Origin: Hepsetus odoe
Lineage: Eukaryota; Chordata; Actinopteri; Characiformes; Hepsetidae
DNA length: 64,000 nt
Direction: 5' to 3'
Assembly (NCBI GenBank): GCA_017165825.1
Contig: CM029384.1
Location: 11,284,367 to 11,348,366, forward strand
The translations under genes were made by a program, and so were the position numbers. The notes beneath the pieces were generated by a model. It was not told the origin of the DNA. It searched no databases and saw nothing but the letters and a program-made list of their open reading frames with translations. This document shows, one piece after another, positions 36,001-49,230 of this stretch (within the stretch, counting starts at the first letter, position 1; the number at the start of each line of letters is the position of its first letter).

Positions 36001-39000
36001 GTGAGAATGCCTTCCTGCTGCTTTTCCTTAAGGCAATTTTATCAGCAAATTCAGTAAATTTTAGCTGACGCAGGGCATCACATCTAGTCCATCCTTCTCT
36101 GTTGAAGTTCACAGTTTATTTCGTTAGGCCCAGCTTTGAAAAAATACTTCTACACAGCACTAGCTCACATACGCCATCACTGTCTGAACAAAACCTTGTA
36201 TCTGCAAAATAGTAACTTTGCAAGTGAAGGACAAACATTTTCTTTATGTATGATAGAATTTAGAGAAATAATTTTGCTCACCTGGCTCCTTCATCATAAA
36301 CATTTCCCACAATGTAAACTTAAAATACAGACACAAGGTCTTGTTCCTTTAGCATTATTGCATATTTTGAACATTATATTCCCAAGCTTGAGTCATAACC
36401 CTACCTCCATATGTGCCTCGATGTCTTTGTTTTTGTTTGCATCAAGCATTTTGACCACTTTCACATTTCAATCTGACAGAATGAGCTTTACAAAGAACCT
36501 ACTCATCTAGGCAATTCACTTTTTCTTGGTTACGTGTGACTGCAATCCCTTGTGTGACATTGGCTCATGCAGTTACTCATATCTGTGTTCATGCTCTGCT
36601 GCACCACAGTAACTGACTGGCATAGTCTTAGGTGTGTGTTTTTTATTGCTTCAGTCCTTGCTGGCTTTGACTCTGGAATTGGGCATCAAGACATTGTTAA
36701 GCAATAGACAAGGACATCTGTAATTTATGTTGAGAGTTTGACTGCAGAGACCAAAAAGTTTCACAAGAGGGTTGACCGGTTCAGGGGGCCAGCATGGGTC
36801 GTGTGAGGTCCTTTTCCTTTTGGCAGAACAAATAGACAACACCAGACTGCAAGCTCAGCACAGAGAGAAACCACTGAAAACCACACCACAATACTGTGTG
36901 GGTTAAGTTCCCTTCCCCCCTCTTAAATGTTCACCACTTATTTTGCTTAACATTCTCAAAAATGTGTCTTTATGTACTTTTTTCAGTGCAAACCTTAATG
37001 TCAGGGCACTATGTTGCTGAAATAAAAGGCCTAGTCAGACTCAGTTGGCTGTACCTCCAATCCACAGAAATGTCTGTGGCCAGAGTCAATTTTTGTTCAA
37101 CTTTTGCATCTGCCATCATGGCCTTAAGCACATGGGCACTCTTGTGTCCATATGTGCTTTAAAAGAGAACCAGCAGGATTGTGCTGGTTGGTTCAGTCTC
37201 TTTCCTTATGGTCGTTTCTTGACTCAACCTGAAGAACCATAGTGACTCACAGCAGCTAGTGTGCACTTCTTCAGCACCCTTGCACTGCTATTTTTCTCCT
37301 CTGTGGGAAATGTCTCTGCGAGTTTGGAAGTGCTTGTGCATGATTTTTTTAATGCATGACATGATCCATCAGAGTCTGCCACCGAAGACACTGATTGCGA
37401 ATGAAGGTGAGCAACATGCAAGTGCACGTGTCTGTGTGCGTCTGTTCGGGCGCGTGCATCAGGAGGAATTGATGCTCCAGGGGAACCAAGGATAGAGGTT
37501 TGTGATCAAAAGTGAAATTATAGGTGACAGCAATCACTTTCCATTGGGCCGGCAGGGCAGCTGGAGCGTGACATGCTCTAACCACACTGTTGATGGGGTA
37601 CTACAGAGACCTGCCTGAGTCTGCGGGCACAGATGCTTCAGTGAACTTTAGGTGAAGTATTTATGTTAGAGGGATGGGGGATGCACAGTGTAAGGCTGAT
37701 AAACTTACCAACCACCCTGCCTTCCATCACTTTTGCTCAATTTAATCAAATAAGATTATAATAGGCAGGGTACATATGGCCAGAGGGGAGCCCACTTGGA
37801 TGCTAAGATGAGCAGGGAGGGGGAGGTTATATGTAATCCCACTGATACGTTTATTAATGTTAAATAGATATTGTTCTGGACAGCTTCAGTGGCAGCATTG
37901 CATTTGTCCCTCCCTCTCATCACTGAGTAGTTGTTCACAGTCTGATCAAATAAAAACCTAATTGCCCTTCAGAAAATGAAAAGAATAAGGATTTAAGAGT
38001 TGAGCGACCATTGTAGAAACTGCCTTCCAAGAGGCTTAAATGAGACGAAGTGGGAGAACAACAATGTACGGATTACACTCAGGATTTGTGTGAGGAGCTC
38101 ATGATCTCCATCCTCATCCTTTTATCAGATTGAGGGACTGAGATTGAGTGGTAGTGGTGGTAACCATGGCAAAAGAACATGGTAACCCCTCTGTTCTTGT
38201 AGAAGAAAATAATTGTGCTCCTGAAATGCCGAAGGAGAAAAGCCCTTGTGCTTAGAGCCAAGATGAAATATTCTCATATTATCATGCTGTTTTAAGTCTT
38301 TAAAAGAATATTAGGTGAGATGAAAGCCAAACGTGGGGAGAATTTGAAATGGTGCAACAAGCTTTACCAAAATAATAAATCATCAACCCATGCCCTGCAA
38401 ATGAATCTGCACATTCAGAGCAGGCAGGGAATGGTTTATTCTGTCCTTGTCAAAACTGAAGGTACTCAGGGAAAGATAACTTTAGGAAGATTTTCTTTCT
38501 TCCTTATGGCAAGGCTATTCCTGTGCCGTGATGAACAAACAGGGCAATCAGAACACCATACTGTATTTTATACATAATTTACTTGCAGCGAAGTATCTCT
38601 TTTGAGAGAAAAGACTGATGAGACAATGCCTATAGTGTGAGGAAAGAAAATTAACAAGAGCGATGAGCAAAAAGTGAGCCAGAGCAAGAGAAATGGAGAG
38701 GTCAGACTATGAAATTAGAAGAACCCGATTTCTCCTTTTCCCAGCTGTCTCCGCTTCTCTAGAAATGGAGACAGTAAATACCCACTCCGTCCTCGGAGAC
38801 TTCATCCTGACCAGAGATACCACAATGGAGACCCTGATGAGGAGCACATGCAATTACTCTCTCTTAATAAAATCTCACAGTTCCAATTATACCCAGGCAC
38901 AATAGCCACTACGCTTGGCTGCTGATTGAGTTCATACTCCGTGGGACTTCTAATAGTGCTCTACCCCTCCCGCGCGAGGCATTGCCTGTGTTTCCATCAC

Positions 39001-42000
39001 CCAGCTCTATTCATGCTGTACCTTCCTCTCTCTCCAGGCTTCATTAGCTTCTCACAAAGGCCCAAGTCCCATCACCCACCGTCGATCCAATCGATTGCGG
39101 CCGTTTTAAGAATGTTACTTTAGCTCATTGATGATGTATACCGCCAGCACTAAAGGCTGAGAAAAGTACCACAGCGAAGAAGGTGATCACAAGAAGTATT
39201 GGCAACCCTGGCATGGAGAAATATGAGAGGAGGAATGGGGCTGCTGCCTCCTGATGTGTGGTTAAGGTCGTCCAAAAGTGGAGAGATTGCAACGCTGCCT
39301 GGCAACACACAAGAACTCCCAATGAAGAGGACATGCTTGTGTCACAAGAAACAAGGTCATTTCATTTGTGTTACAAGTGTAGGATTTTCACATGCTTCTT
39401 ATTAGCCCCTATTTACTCACAAACCTGGATGTTGATTGATTTTTTTGTCAGCATTTATCAGAGAGCAGAGGCGCTGGTGAATATAACTTCAGTATCTATA
39501 AATTGGAGCTAGTGTGATGTGGTTCTGATAATAAATGATGCATGCACAGTTTGTTAGAGTCATAGTTTTGTAGACTTCAAATCAACCCTGCTGCTTTCAC
39601 CTCTTCAAATGATTGGAAATGCATTTTCTTGTTCTTGTTAAAGCTAACATCATAGACTTCTACGAATTGTGGCTTAGCTAAGCTAGTTGTCTCTGCTTGC
39701 TCGGATTCTCAGCTGAAGGCATCTAGTCAGTTGTCTTTCGTCCTGTGTGTGTTGTCCACAGTCTCCTGCTTCAATTTCAGCTCCTCTTAGAAGAGTGGAG
39801 CTGCCAGGGAGCTGCTCCTCTCCAGTCAGCACTCTGATGTAGGTCAGAAGCACTTTACTTGAGCTTTCCCTCTCTCCACTCACTTGCCTGAGCCTGCCGT
39901 CTGCTGATTGTGTCAGATTAATTTTATGTGGACCTTTGAACGAGATTTCCTTTGATGCGCTTTGATTTGAAGTTATTTATTTATGTGACGCTACAAACTC
40001 GTCTTACGGTGGGCCACGTGGCCTCTGATAGTGTGATGATAAGCTCTGGGCATTAAATCTGTCGAGTGCCACTTCATATTTTCTACTGGCATATCCCAGT
40101 GTATTGTCATTCTTCAGGGACAACAGCTCAGGACTGAGGACACTTATAGAGCAGCAAAAGATGGCTCATACTCAGGATGTAATCAGTTAGATAGAGCCAA
40201 GGGATTGAGTCAGAGGAACATGGTGAGAGTAAGGGAGAGGGAGAGTGAAAGGAAGAGACAGTGATAACTTCATGTTTTGCTACAAGCTGGCACCCATCAG
40301 TAATCCTTCGGTGATACTTTTCTGCTGTCATGGGCTCAAAGCAAGACACAAACCGTTAAACCCACACACACCGGCACATACACCGTACCATGCTAAAGAA
40401 CGCCAAGGCCCTCTGTTCTCCAGGGCTGTCGGTATCTGACAACTGGAAGAGGGATGACTTTGAGTAGTCTAAACTGAATATGATGAGCTTTTCAGCAGCA
40501 CTGTTTATGCTATGTCAAAGATGAGCAACAGAGGAAATTGCATGCATCTATTGCTAGTGGCACTAAGATTTAGGCCTACTGTTTGTAAACAGTGAGCGAC
40601 TGTTATGGCATTCAGCGTCTCTCTCCTCATGTACTCGTCCCCCCAACCACCCTTTAGTGCATTACGTCCACAGATTTTTCATTTTTCTACATTCCTGCAC
40701 TTACTGCAAAAGTGTTTTAATGTTAATTTGTAATGTTTGTGTCAAATATATGAAAAAAGATATACATCTTAGCAGTATCATAAAAGATATCTTGAGTCGA
40801 TTGTTGTGTTTATAACCGTTTCATGTAGTAACTTCCTATGAAGAAGCTTTTAGAGACAATGAAGCATTGTTTTTTATGGAACAAGTCTTAGAAAACATAA
40901 AACGCTTTTAGATGTCATGTGTTAACAAATAATATTATAACTGCCAGTTATAACGTAGTGCAAAAATGTGTCTAAATTGTCACACTTGCCTCAGAATCTC
41001 AGAACTAATACTGCAAACTGAAAACTAAGCCAGTGGCTATACTTTTCAACTGTAAGCTACACTAACCACATCAGTTCCAGTGTCCAACTAAGGAAGCTAA
41101 CTTTTAAAACCAAATGTCTTGGCACATCTGCTACATTTGGAGTAAATAGAAGATTGTGTAAATTAGATTTTTGGCAAAATAATCACTTCAAATGGCTCCA
41201 GGGCCTTGAATCACTGTAGTGCCAATTTGTACTTCCATCAGCCAGATTTGCTACTCTGCATTGGCTTGGTATGTAAGACTACAGCACGTAACCCTGAAGA
41301 AAAAATGTAACAACAGGTGTGGCTTTTCCACCTGGACATTGAGCTCGCCACTGGAGCAATGTAACCATGTGGTAAAGTAGACCAGATTGATTGGGTGGGT
41401 ATTGATCAGAATATGCACAGGGGGTTAAAGGAGAGAGGGATGTGCTGATGTGCTAGGGGTACCCCTTGGCTTAATGGAGAGGAGCCTGGCAGAGCCTGCC
41501 TCCTTTGATCCACTGAGGATTAGTTCAGCCGGCCGGGTACGGAGGCAGCGAAATGTTGGGGCTGCTGGACAGCCCCTCCAACCGACGTGAGCAGAATGTG
41601 GGAAACTGGCAGGCTCATGGGGTGTGGCTCACTGCCTAACTCAACCTGGCTCTTTCAGAGAGGCTCTTTTGCCCATATTAATCAAGCACGTCAATGTCAG
41701 AGGGCTGACGTAGAATAAGTTCCTATCTTTAGTCTTTAATTTATCCTCAAAAGCCTAGCTGCCATAAATTTGACGCCACTATCCAAACATAAAAAATAAA
41801 TCGTCATTCAACATCTACTCCAGGATGATGATGGACCTGATTGGTCTGATTCTTCTCAGCATACTAATTATACCATTGCTTGTTCCACTGGCATCCAGAT
41901 GGTGTAGCCTAGGGCCGAATTGTTTGGAACTCAAGAGCAGTATTCTTTCATCCAAAAGGCAAAAACTGATCCAAAATCAGTCCTGTGTTGGATATTAATC

Positions 42001-43612
42001 TCTCTGCCTTCTATCTACATCTCAGATTCTCAACTTTATCTACTGGTAGCCCCAGATCACATTAAGCTGTAATGCTGTTATGTTTTTATAAGTGAGTGCA
42101 TTCTGATTATTGCTCCCCAACCTTGAGGGCAAGCAGCTGTGAGACTTTTGCTTCATTTCAAAAATAATTACCTGTTTAAAAAGGCAGCAAGCTCCCTGTT
42201 TTTTCCTAATGCATGCTCTGCATACACCTCTGGACGTGCCCTATATTCCAGACGTGCCCAGAGAACAGGCATCTGCCAAAAAGCATCCCAAACAGAGCTT
42301 CCTGCCGATTAATATCTTGTAACATGCGCCCAAGCATCTTTCCTCCATGTTTGTTTATGTGTTCCTGACTGACATTCGGAAATAATGCTGTTATTGTCAG
42401 CTCTTGGTGTTGCATGGATTAGTCAGATCCTTACAACATCAAAAGTGAAGCAGAAAGCACGGTGGGGAAAAAACAGTGGGATGTTTACACCGGTATCTGT
42501 TTTTGGCAAGATAGGAAGAGTAGGTACAGATCAATAAGATTGTGTCTTCATATTCACCTCCTGAATCTGGAGTTTGAAGGAAGTCGGCAAAGTTAAGAGT
42601 GCCCTTTCAATAATTAACACAGATGTTGAAAGAAAACATCTTTGAGGCAGTGGCTACAAGGGAGGTCCTTTGATAACTTCCCAGCAGCTTCATAAAACTT
42701 TCACACTCAAAAAAAAATGTAATTGATATTTTTTTGCAGCCCAATCATGGCTATCTCGTCTGCAGCTGATCTTCGAGGTTGTCTACAGGCACTTCCTAGA
42801 TATAGTCCTTACCAGCCTTGCCATCTTTCTACATGGTTCGCAAGTGAAAACACTCATTTAGGAAATGGAGATGGCTGCATTGAATTATTGTTGTTTGGAA
42901 TAACACTGCCATCTTTAAATCCACCTCATCATGCCCACAAAGTTTATTGCTGCCCACTGAGCTGAGAGGATATCTCGCATTAGTCCCATACAGATTCTGC
43001 CTGACAAAGAATGGTGCATTAGAGTGTAGATCTGTGGATTTAGGCACAATCTGATTTATTTGCAGAGCATCACACGCAATGAGATAGGCACTCTAGGTGA
43101 TGAAACGGAACGGCAGGTTTATGTTCCTTGTGGTGCTGGCGGAAATGACTGGTGGCATGTGATCTGCACTACAACAGCTTGTAGGAGGGCGCAGGCTCTC
43201 TGATATCCCTCTCTGGCTTGATTTAGGGGGCACGCCGCAGATTTGAATAGCTTTCATAAAAGAGGCTTTTGTAAAGTGCCGGTGTAAAACCAGAGTCAGG
43301 GGAGAAGGGGGAGGGGGGTGCTGAAAAGCAGAGCGGGCGAACAAAAGCCTCGAAGGCTCAGGGCAAAATCGCAGCCGGGAGCGAGAGCTCTCCAGGAGTG
43401 GCAGGCAGGAGATACAGAAAGCGCTGGGCTCTGAAGGCCTTCAGCTGAGCATGATCCTCTGAGACTGAGCAACACCTCTCATGTTTAAAAAAGCACCTCG
43501 CACGTGTACTTCCAGACTTGCTTTTTTATTCCGCATATTCTAAAATTCAGGACAATAGAAGACAAAAAAGTGCTGTCAGCTGAGACATGACACTGGTTTC
43601 TCCTTCTCCTTC
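30010..43612. other. Long transposon-poor intronic stretch with candidate conserved blocks
   Basis: No gene recognised in 13.6 kb and almost no repeat I can name (a weak 'attatcttaactgctttt' fragment near 31,763 is the exception). Blocks that stand out by mixed composition, CpGs and lack of low-complexity runs are 32,260-32,660, 34,690-35,100 and 38,690-39,120; shorter ones are at 41,500-41,660 and 43,090-43,450. Between them the DNA is AT-rich (for example 31,130-31,560, 35,330-35,850 and 40,700-41,000). Small ATG frames within these blocks show no family resemblance. Confidence 0.45.
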
Positions 43613-43645
43613 TTCTCTCTCTCTCTGTCTCTCTCTCTCTCTTTC
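43613..43645. repeat. (TC)n tract
   Basis: Interrupted CT/TC repeat. Confidence 0.85.
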
Positions 43646-45135
43646 CCCCTCATTCTGTCCTGCTCAAGATGCTCCTTCCTCTTCTCAAGAGGCACCTTTG
43701 CAATAAGCCTTGTCAAGTTGTGAATGTACAAGGAGAGTAAAGAGAAATAGAAAAGACAGAGGAGACCACTAGACACATAACATATTTACTTTCATGTCTT
43801 CACATTCTCATTTAAGGTAAGGGGAGGTGCATATAAAGAGCTTAATTCTAAAATGCTGTACAACCATATGAAACAAATTTAGAATAACATTTAACATGTA
43901 ATGATGGATTATAAAGAATAAGAGTTGATATATAGTGGAAAACAATTCCATCTCTGCTATATAAAAATACAGCATTGCTGTTTTTTTAGTGTGTAAAGCC
44001 CACTCTCAAGAATGAGGATATATATTTGTGAAAGTGATGTATAATGCTTTAAAATTGAAAAAATTCATATGAACTCATATTCTGGTATGCTGAGGCTGGC
44101 GAGAGCTACTCAGTTCTTTTTTTATTAACTTAATATTGATTTTCCTTGACCTAAAGCATTAGCATGAGGGAACCCTCTGTTATCCTATTAATTGGAATTG
44201 GTCAGGTTAGGGTATCTGACTTCTTGTAAATATTTGTAAGGTCTATTGATTGAGCTCAGCACTAGCCTGTTTGGTATTACCATTGCGTGTAGTTGCCCAA
44301 ACATTCAAAGATTACAGCTTGATACTGAGACATGTTGGGCAAAGGTGATCTGTATTCTCTGTATTCAATCTGTGGCTTGCCAGTGATTAAGTGTGCTTTG
44401 CACTCTGCAACAGTGTCTCCTTTCTAATTATCCCAAAACGTAGAGTCCATTCAAACCCCTGTCTCTTCTCTTACACTACGTGGCTAGACGCTGTATTTAC
44501 CCTAGTCTTCTCCTTTGCTTGCGTGGCAAACTGGCATGTTTCAACCCTGTATCTTTGCGTGTTGTGTCGAGGCGTCACAATTGAAACACCCATTGACCTC
44601 TTCTTTGTGTCAGTGCTGCTGTCTCTTATGGGCACCTGGTCTATGCATGTGTGTTTGTGTGTGTGTTTAAGAGTCTGAGAAAGAGGGGATGGGGGGGAGC
44701 AAGGTGCTGAATGTTTAAAGACCACAGCGCCTGAGTAGTGAGGTCCACTAGCTGTGGATATTTCAATTAAGGCTTGCGCGGGGGAACTTGAGTAAGAGCA
44801 CAGGGGAGTCTATGCACTGCTGCACCACTGCCACCCCTCCCACCACCGTCCACTTTTCCGCTAGTCTGTTGTCTCAGAAACACAAAGGCTATTTTAGACA
44901 TTCAATACACAGTGGGACGAGAGAGCGCAGGCCTTGACGCTTGCCTTAAGAGCACTCATGACTTTTTAATCTTTGGCTGCGGGGCTGCCGTCCAGCCGCC
45001 TGCAGAGTGGACCCAGAGTGCCAGGGAGAGATGGATGAATCAAATTCTCGCAAGCTGACTTCACCCCTCTGTCAAAGGCACTGAGGCACAGGGACGGATG
45101 GTGGCAATGGACTGGGGTATGGAGCAGAGGCATAA
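43646..45135. other. Intronic DNA, no gene recognised
   Basis: AT-rich at 43,790-44,400. 44,760-45,060 is GC-richer unique sequence that could be a conserved element. Confidence 0.45.
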
Positions 45136-45150
45136 GGGGGGGGGGGGGGG
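45136..45150. repeat. G15 homopolymer
   Basis: Fifteen consecutive G inside a purine-rich region. Confidence 0.95.
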
Positions 45151-45450
45151 TACACTAAGAGACATGAGTCAGAATGAAAAGGTGCCAAAAAAAGGGAGAA
45201 GAGGTGTTAGAGTAGTTAGGGCTGCAAGAAAGAGGGGTAGAGTGTGAGATTGGTGTGTATTAAGGTCAGGGGAAGGGCTCGTGGTGTTGGTATGGTGACG
45301 GCTGATAGCAAGAGAGAGAGTTTTGGGGGTCAAATGAAATAGGGGATGAAGAAAGAGAGCACTAGGACTGGTTTGCTATATATACTTTTTACATTACAGA
45401 TACTGAGTCCTTTTGGTTTTTTTTTATTTTCTAACTTTCTGAGGAAATAG

Positions 45451-45454
<4 letters not shown>

Positions 45455-45513
<59 letters not shown>
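45455..45513. repeat. (AG)n microsatellite, about 29 units
   Basis: Uninterrupted GA/AG repeat. Confidence 0.95.
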
Positions 45514-45515
<2 letters not shown>

Positions 45516-45583
45516 CTGATTAGAAACTTGGAAGGAATTCAACTGGGAAGATATTTGAAAAAATTAACGTTACATTAGGGAGC

Positions 45584-45587
<4 letters not shown>

Positions 45588-45635
<48 letters not shown>
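45588..45635. repeat. (AG)n microsatellite, about 24 units
   Basis: Second GA/AG run, 74 bases after the first, separated by unique sequence. Confidence 0.95.
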
Positions 45636-45647
<12 letters not shown>

Positions 45648-46994
45648 TGTAGCTGATGAGGTAGACTCAGTCATCCCTGGAGAGAGTGTAAATGATATGT
45701 CTCTAGCAAAAAGGAACATGGAGACCGACAACTCACAGGTGTCATTCACTATTCAAACACAGCGCCTGACAAACATGAGGTTGGAAATTCGTGTCTGACA
45801 CCTGTACCAGCATCTGCCCCATCTTCTCCTTGCACACATAAAAAAATAATGCACTTCTGAATGTATTTACGGCACACTCTGCTTCTGACCTTTCGGTTTC
45901 AATTATGTAATGTGACATTTAAAAAGCGATCTATTTAGTACTAACAACTGCATTTAACTGTAATAGTCATAGAAGCTCTAGTAAATTATGTAGGCTTATG
46001 ACTGCTGGAAAGTTCAGAAGGGTGGTCTATGCTGTGGCCTATGAGGACCCTTGTGGGCTACCATTGAAGAACAAAAACATGTTTATTGCACATGCCCTTT
46101 GTTGATAAATTGTTATTGCTCAAAGCACAACTTCAGAAATTATGAGTCCTCATATGGTTCTTTTTTGCTTGTGGGGAAAGCCATCAGATTTTTTCCCAGC
46201 ATTTTCCTCAGCCTACCCAAGAATAAAGATGCCATTAGCCATACCAGGGAAATCAGTCATAACAAGGGTATGAACGTGTTCCATAGTGTATTCCAGCGCT
46301 TTATTTGTTTGTGAAACATATTACTTACTCTCTCATAGCTGTCTTTAAGTGATTTTTAAGTGAAATTCTTAAGCACTTAGAGACAGTCATTTCAAGCTAG
46401 TGCCGCTGGTGCTTACCACTCCAGCCTCAATGCCCCTTAATGGGTTTCATGTAAATATGTTCATTTGCGATTTTCCCCGCCAATTCATCTTCCTGGATAT
46501 TGTAGATAGAGATTATCCGGGGGATTATGATGTTCAAAATAAAAAAGCCACATGATGTGTATTTACCAGGAGCTTAGGGCTGTAGATGGATGAAAGTGGG
46601 TCTCACATATGGAAAATAAAAGCGTGAAAATGCAGACCCTGCCTCCCTCCATCTGGCTCTCAGTTGGCCAGCCATTTACTGATATTCATTTCCAAAAGTG
46701 GAAAGCTAACAGACGTTTACGATGCAAATCGCAGGCTGTAACTCTGCGTGGCATGGCGAGAGGCATTAATCCCCCAAAATCAGTCAGCTTGCTCACTGGT
46801 GCCAAGAGCATTAGGCCACATCGCTTTGATTGGAAAAAATCCATTTCACTACCTTTGCTAACCAGCTAGGGTCCATTGTGAGTATGGAAGTATTGTTACT
46901 TCAACGAACAGACTGAAGCTGAAGTTGAGGCAACTTAAGCAGCTACCTCTAGCAGTGGTTGTCAAACCAGTGTTCAGCAACCCTTATAGAGTTT
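45636..46994. other. Intronic DNA; candidate conserved block at 46,430-46,870
   Basis: No gene. 46,430-46,870 is unique, compositionally mixed and carries an octamer ATGCAAAT (46,722-46,729) plus GGCATTAATCCC near 46,761-46,772, consistent with an enhancer. An open frame of 86 codons on + within it (46,609-46,869) has no family resemblance. Confidence 0.4.
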
Positions 46995-47280
46995 TAAAGT
47001 ACTAAACTGTCACTGGGGTGGTACCTTCAAGGCCTCGCCTTAAGTGCCTTTAGCTAGAGAACATAATTGTACTATTTTCTATTGCAGTTTTATTTTTAAG
47101 ACTGTGTACACCCTGTCCTGAAACTAGGCTTTCTTTTTCCTTTTTTCTTTTTCCTCATTTGTGGAAAGGTATGAAAATTAAGCACTTATATCTTAATTTA
47201 AGAAAGTAACTTTACATCATTTGTACCTTGATGAGGAAAAAATGTACTAGCGCAGTGCCTTTTTTCTGGAAGTGTATATG
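46995..47280. mobile_element. Remnant of a fish non-autonomous DNA element ('ggtacc' family)
   Basis: Begins near 'ctgtcactggggtggtacc' and ends with 'tttttctggaagtgtat', with internal 'acataattgtac' and 'tttgtacctt' phrases. This order matches a common fish short element flanked by 'cactggggtggtacc' and 'tctgagagtgtat'. No coding capacity. Confidence 0.55.
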
Positions 47281-47931
47281 CATAGAGCAAAAACCTGAAA
47301 CTTCTGGGTGGCCCTGGGGACTGTTTGGAGAACCACTTGGTACCTCTAGCATGTACCAGCACAGGAACTAAAGTTTGTTAGGAGAAAGTTTTTGTGGGAA
47401 TGACCTTTGGTCTAAAATAAACTGCTAACGACAGTAAGGGAGAGGTGGGAGAAAAAGCAAAGGAGAACATGCTGAACCAACAGAGAAGGAAGAAATGAAG
47501 AACAAAAAAAAAAAGAAGAAGAAAAAGCAAATACAAAGTTAATCATGGAAATGTCCAAATAAACTAGACAAGGTAATATTTTCATGAAAAAAGGATAAAT
47601 CCTTAATCCAATAAATATGTAAATAAAAAGCACGTTACTAAAACGCAACTAGTTGCTGCATCCGCCTCTGAAGGAGGTTGAAAGAGAAAAGAGATGGTTG
47701 TATATAGCAGACATTTTTTGCTCAACCCACCTTGTACACAACTGTAAGTGGTGCAGTAAGAGCATACAAGTCACAAGGTGGGGCGGGAAGACATAAAAAG
47801 GGAATTGCTCAAGATGAAGCTGGAGGTTGTGATATTTTTTTTTCATCTTAATTTATGTAATTTTCAACCTCGGGGATAAACCTGACATTGTATGAGAGTA
47901 AAAGTGCTGTGCCTGTTATTCCTTTTTCCCT
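47281..47931. other. Intronic DNA, nothing recognised
   Basis: AT-rich unique sequence with an A/GAA-rich run at 47,490-47,530. Confidence 0.5.
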
Positions 47932-47964
47932 CCTCTCTCTCTCTCTCTCTTTCTCACTCTCTCT

Positions 47965-48027
<63 letters not shown>
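47932..48027. repeat. (CT)n microsatellite, slightly interrupted
   Basis: About 96 bases of CT repeat with a few CCCT, TT and A interruptions. Confidence 0.95.
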
Positions 48028-48028
<1 letters not shown>

Positions 48029-49026
48029 TTTTCTTTTAAGAGCTCCTGAATATTTATAAGATGGTGTCAAAAAATAGAGCTAACCTTGATTTTACTTTCA
48101 CAACTTCAACCCCACGTTGCACCTTTCCAACCCCAGCTTCCAATACTCTTGCATATAAATTGGATTTGTTAGAGGAAGGTTGCAGATTTGTCTCTTGGGC
48201 GGGACAGGAAGTTTTTTTTTTTCCCCCAGCAAGGTTTTAATTCTCACCTCTCCTGTAGCTGTAAGGAAAAAGGAGGGAGAGAAAAACACATCATCTTCCA
48301 AGCTCTACACAAGAGCTGCTGAATCCAGCCTTGGAAGGGAAGGAAGCCAACTGTTGCCCAGCAGAGGAGTGCTGTGTTTATAGGAGTAGCTGAGGGTTTG
48401 TCATATTATTTGAAAAGTTATTGATTTGCATAGGTTGGGCTCACTGGCAGACCAATGGTTGATCAGATGTTCTGTGTTTTCTGCATTCATTGGTAGGGCC
48501 ACTGCACATGGCAAGAAATTACTATAAGAAACCACGTCTGCCAGGCTGCACTTATTAAGGATAATTCTCAGGGGCTGAACAATAAAGCATCGCCCTTTAT
48601 TTTCTAATGTTCTTCCATTAGCACCTTACATCATAAGCACTAGGGAATAAAAGCCTAGACACCAGATCTGTGGGGACCGTTCTTTGAGCTGTTGACTTCT
48701 TTTCACCTGGACTCTCTATCACTGTGTTGCTGATAATAAGCAAGCCGAGTTTTCTCAACAAAACTCAAGCAAACAAAACCAGACAGCGCAGCTCTGCAAA
48801 TCCGTAATGTGCTTCGCTACTGTGGCTTTCTCATTCGCCCTGCCCTTTCCCCTGTCTGCAAGAAACCATGTGTATTTTTGTCTATTTTTAAAAGGTGTGG
48901 TCAGCTTTGGTTTGACTTTAGAATTCCAGGAAGTCTGTCTTAGTGCCATGCTAACCACTCTGTGAGTTTAGGAACATGGAGCCTACTCTGCTTCCAGCTC
49001 ACTCAGGATAAGCTTATTGGTTGCTT
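48028..49026. other. Intronic DNA, nothing recognised
   Basis: Unique sequence. Confidence 0.5.
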
Positions 49027-49230
49027 GACCTGGTCTTAGAGCACCACTGCACATTTTAGTATTTTACCTGTTTGTCGAATTATCTCTGATGTTCTCATCT
49101 CATCTAACACATACGCCACAACCTGTCATTTAGCTGATTTGTTAGATGAGGTGTGTTAGTTCAAGAAGCAAACCAAGAAAGGCAGAGCAGTGGTCCTCTT
49201 CTGTTGAGCTATTCTAGAACTAGGACTGGG
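49027..49230. mobile_element. Palindromic MITE-like fish element, decayed
   Basis: The two halves are imperfect inverted copies. 'actgcacattttagtattttacc' on the left and its counterpart on the right have decayed, but 'CTCATCTAAC' (49,099-49,108) and 'GTTAGATGAG' (49,141-49,150) are still perfect inverses, and 'gacctggtcttagag' (49,027) opposes 'ctaggactgggcc' (49,220). The outline fits a common fish element with 'aacacacctgattcaac..' inner arms. Non-coding. Confidence 0.65.

Noticed and set aside
39125..39334. 69-codon minus-strand frame with a membrane-like segment (GLPILLVITFFAVVLFSAF)
   Set aside because: ATG start and a hydrophobic span are present, but there are no promoter, splice or family cues; hydrophobic runs are common in chance frames of T-rich strands.
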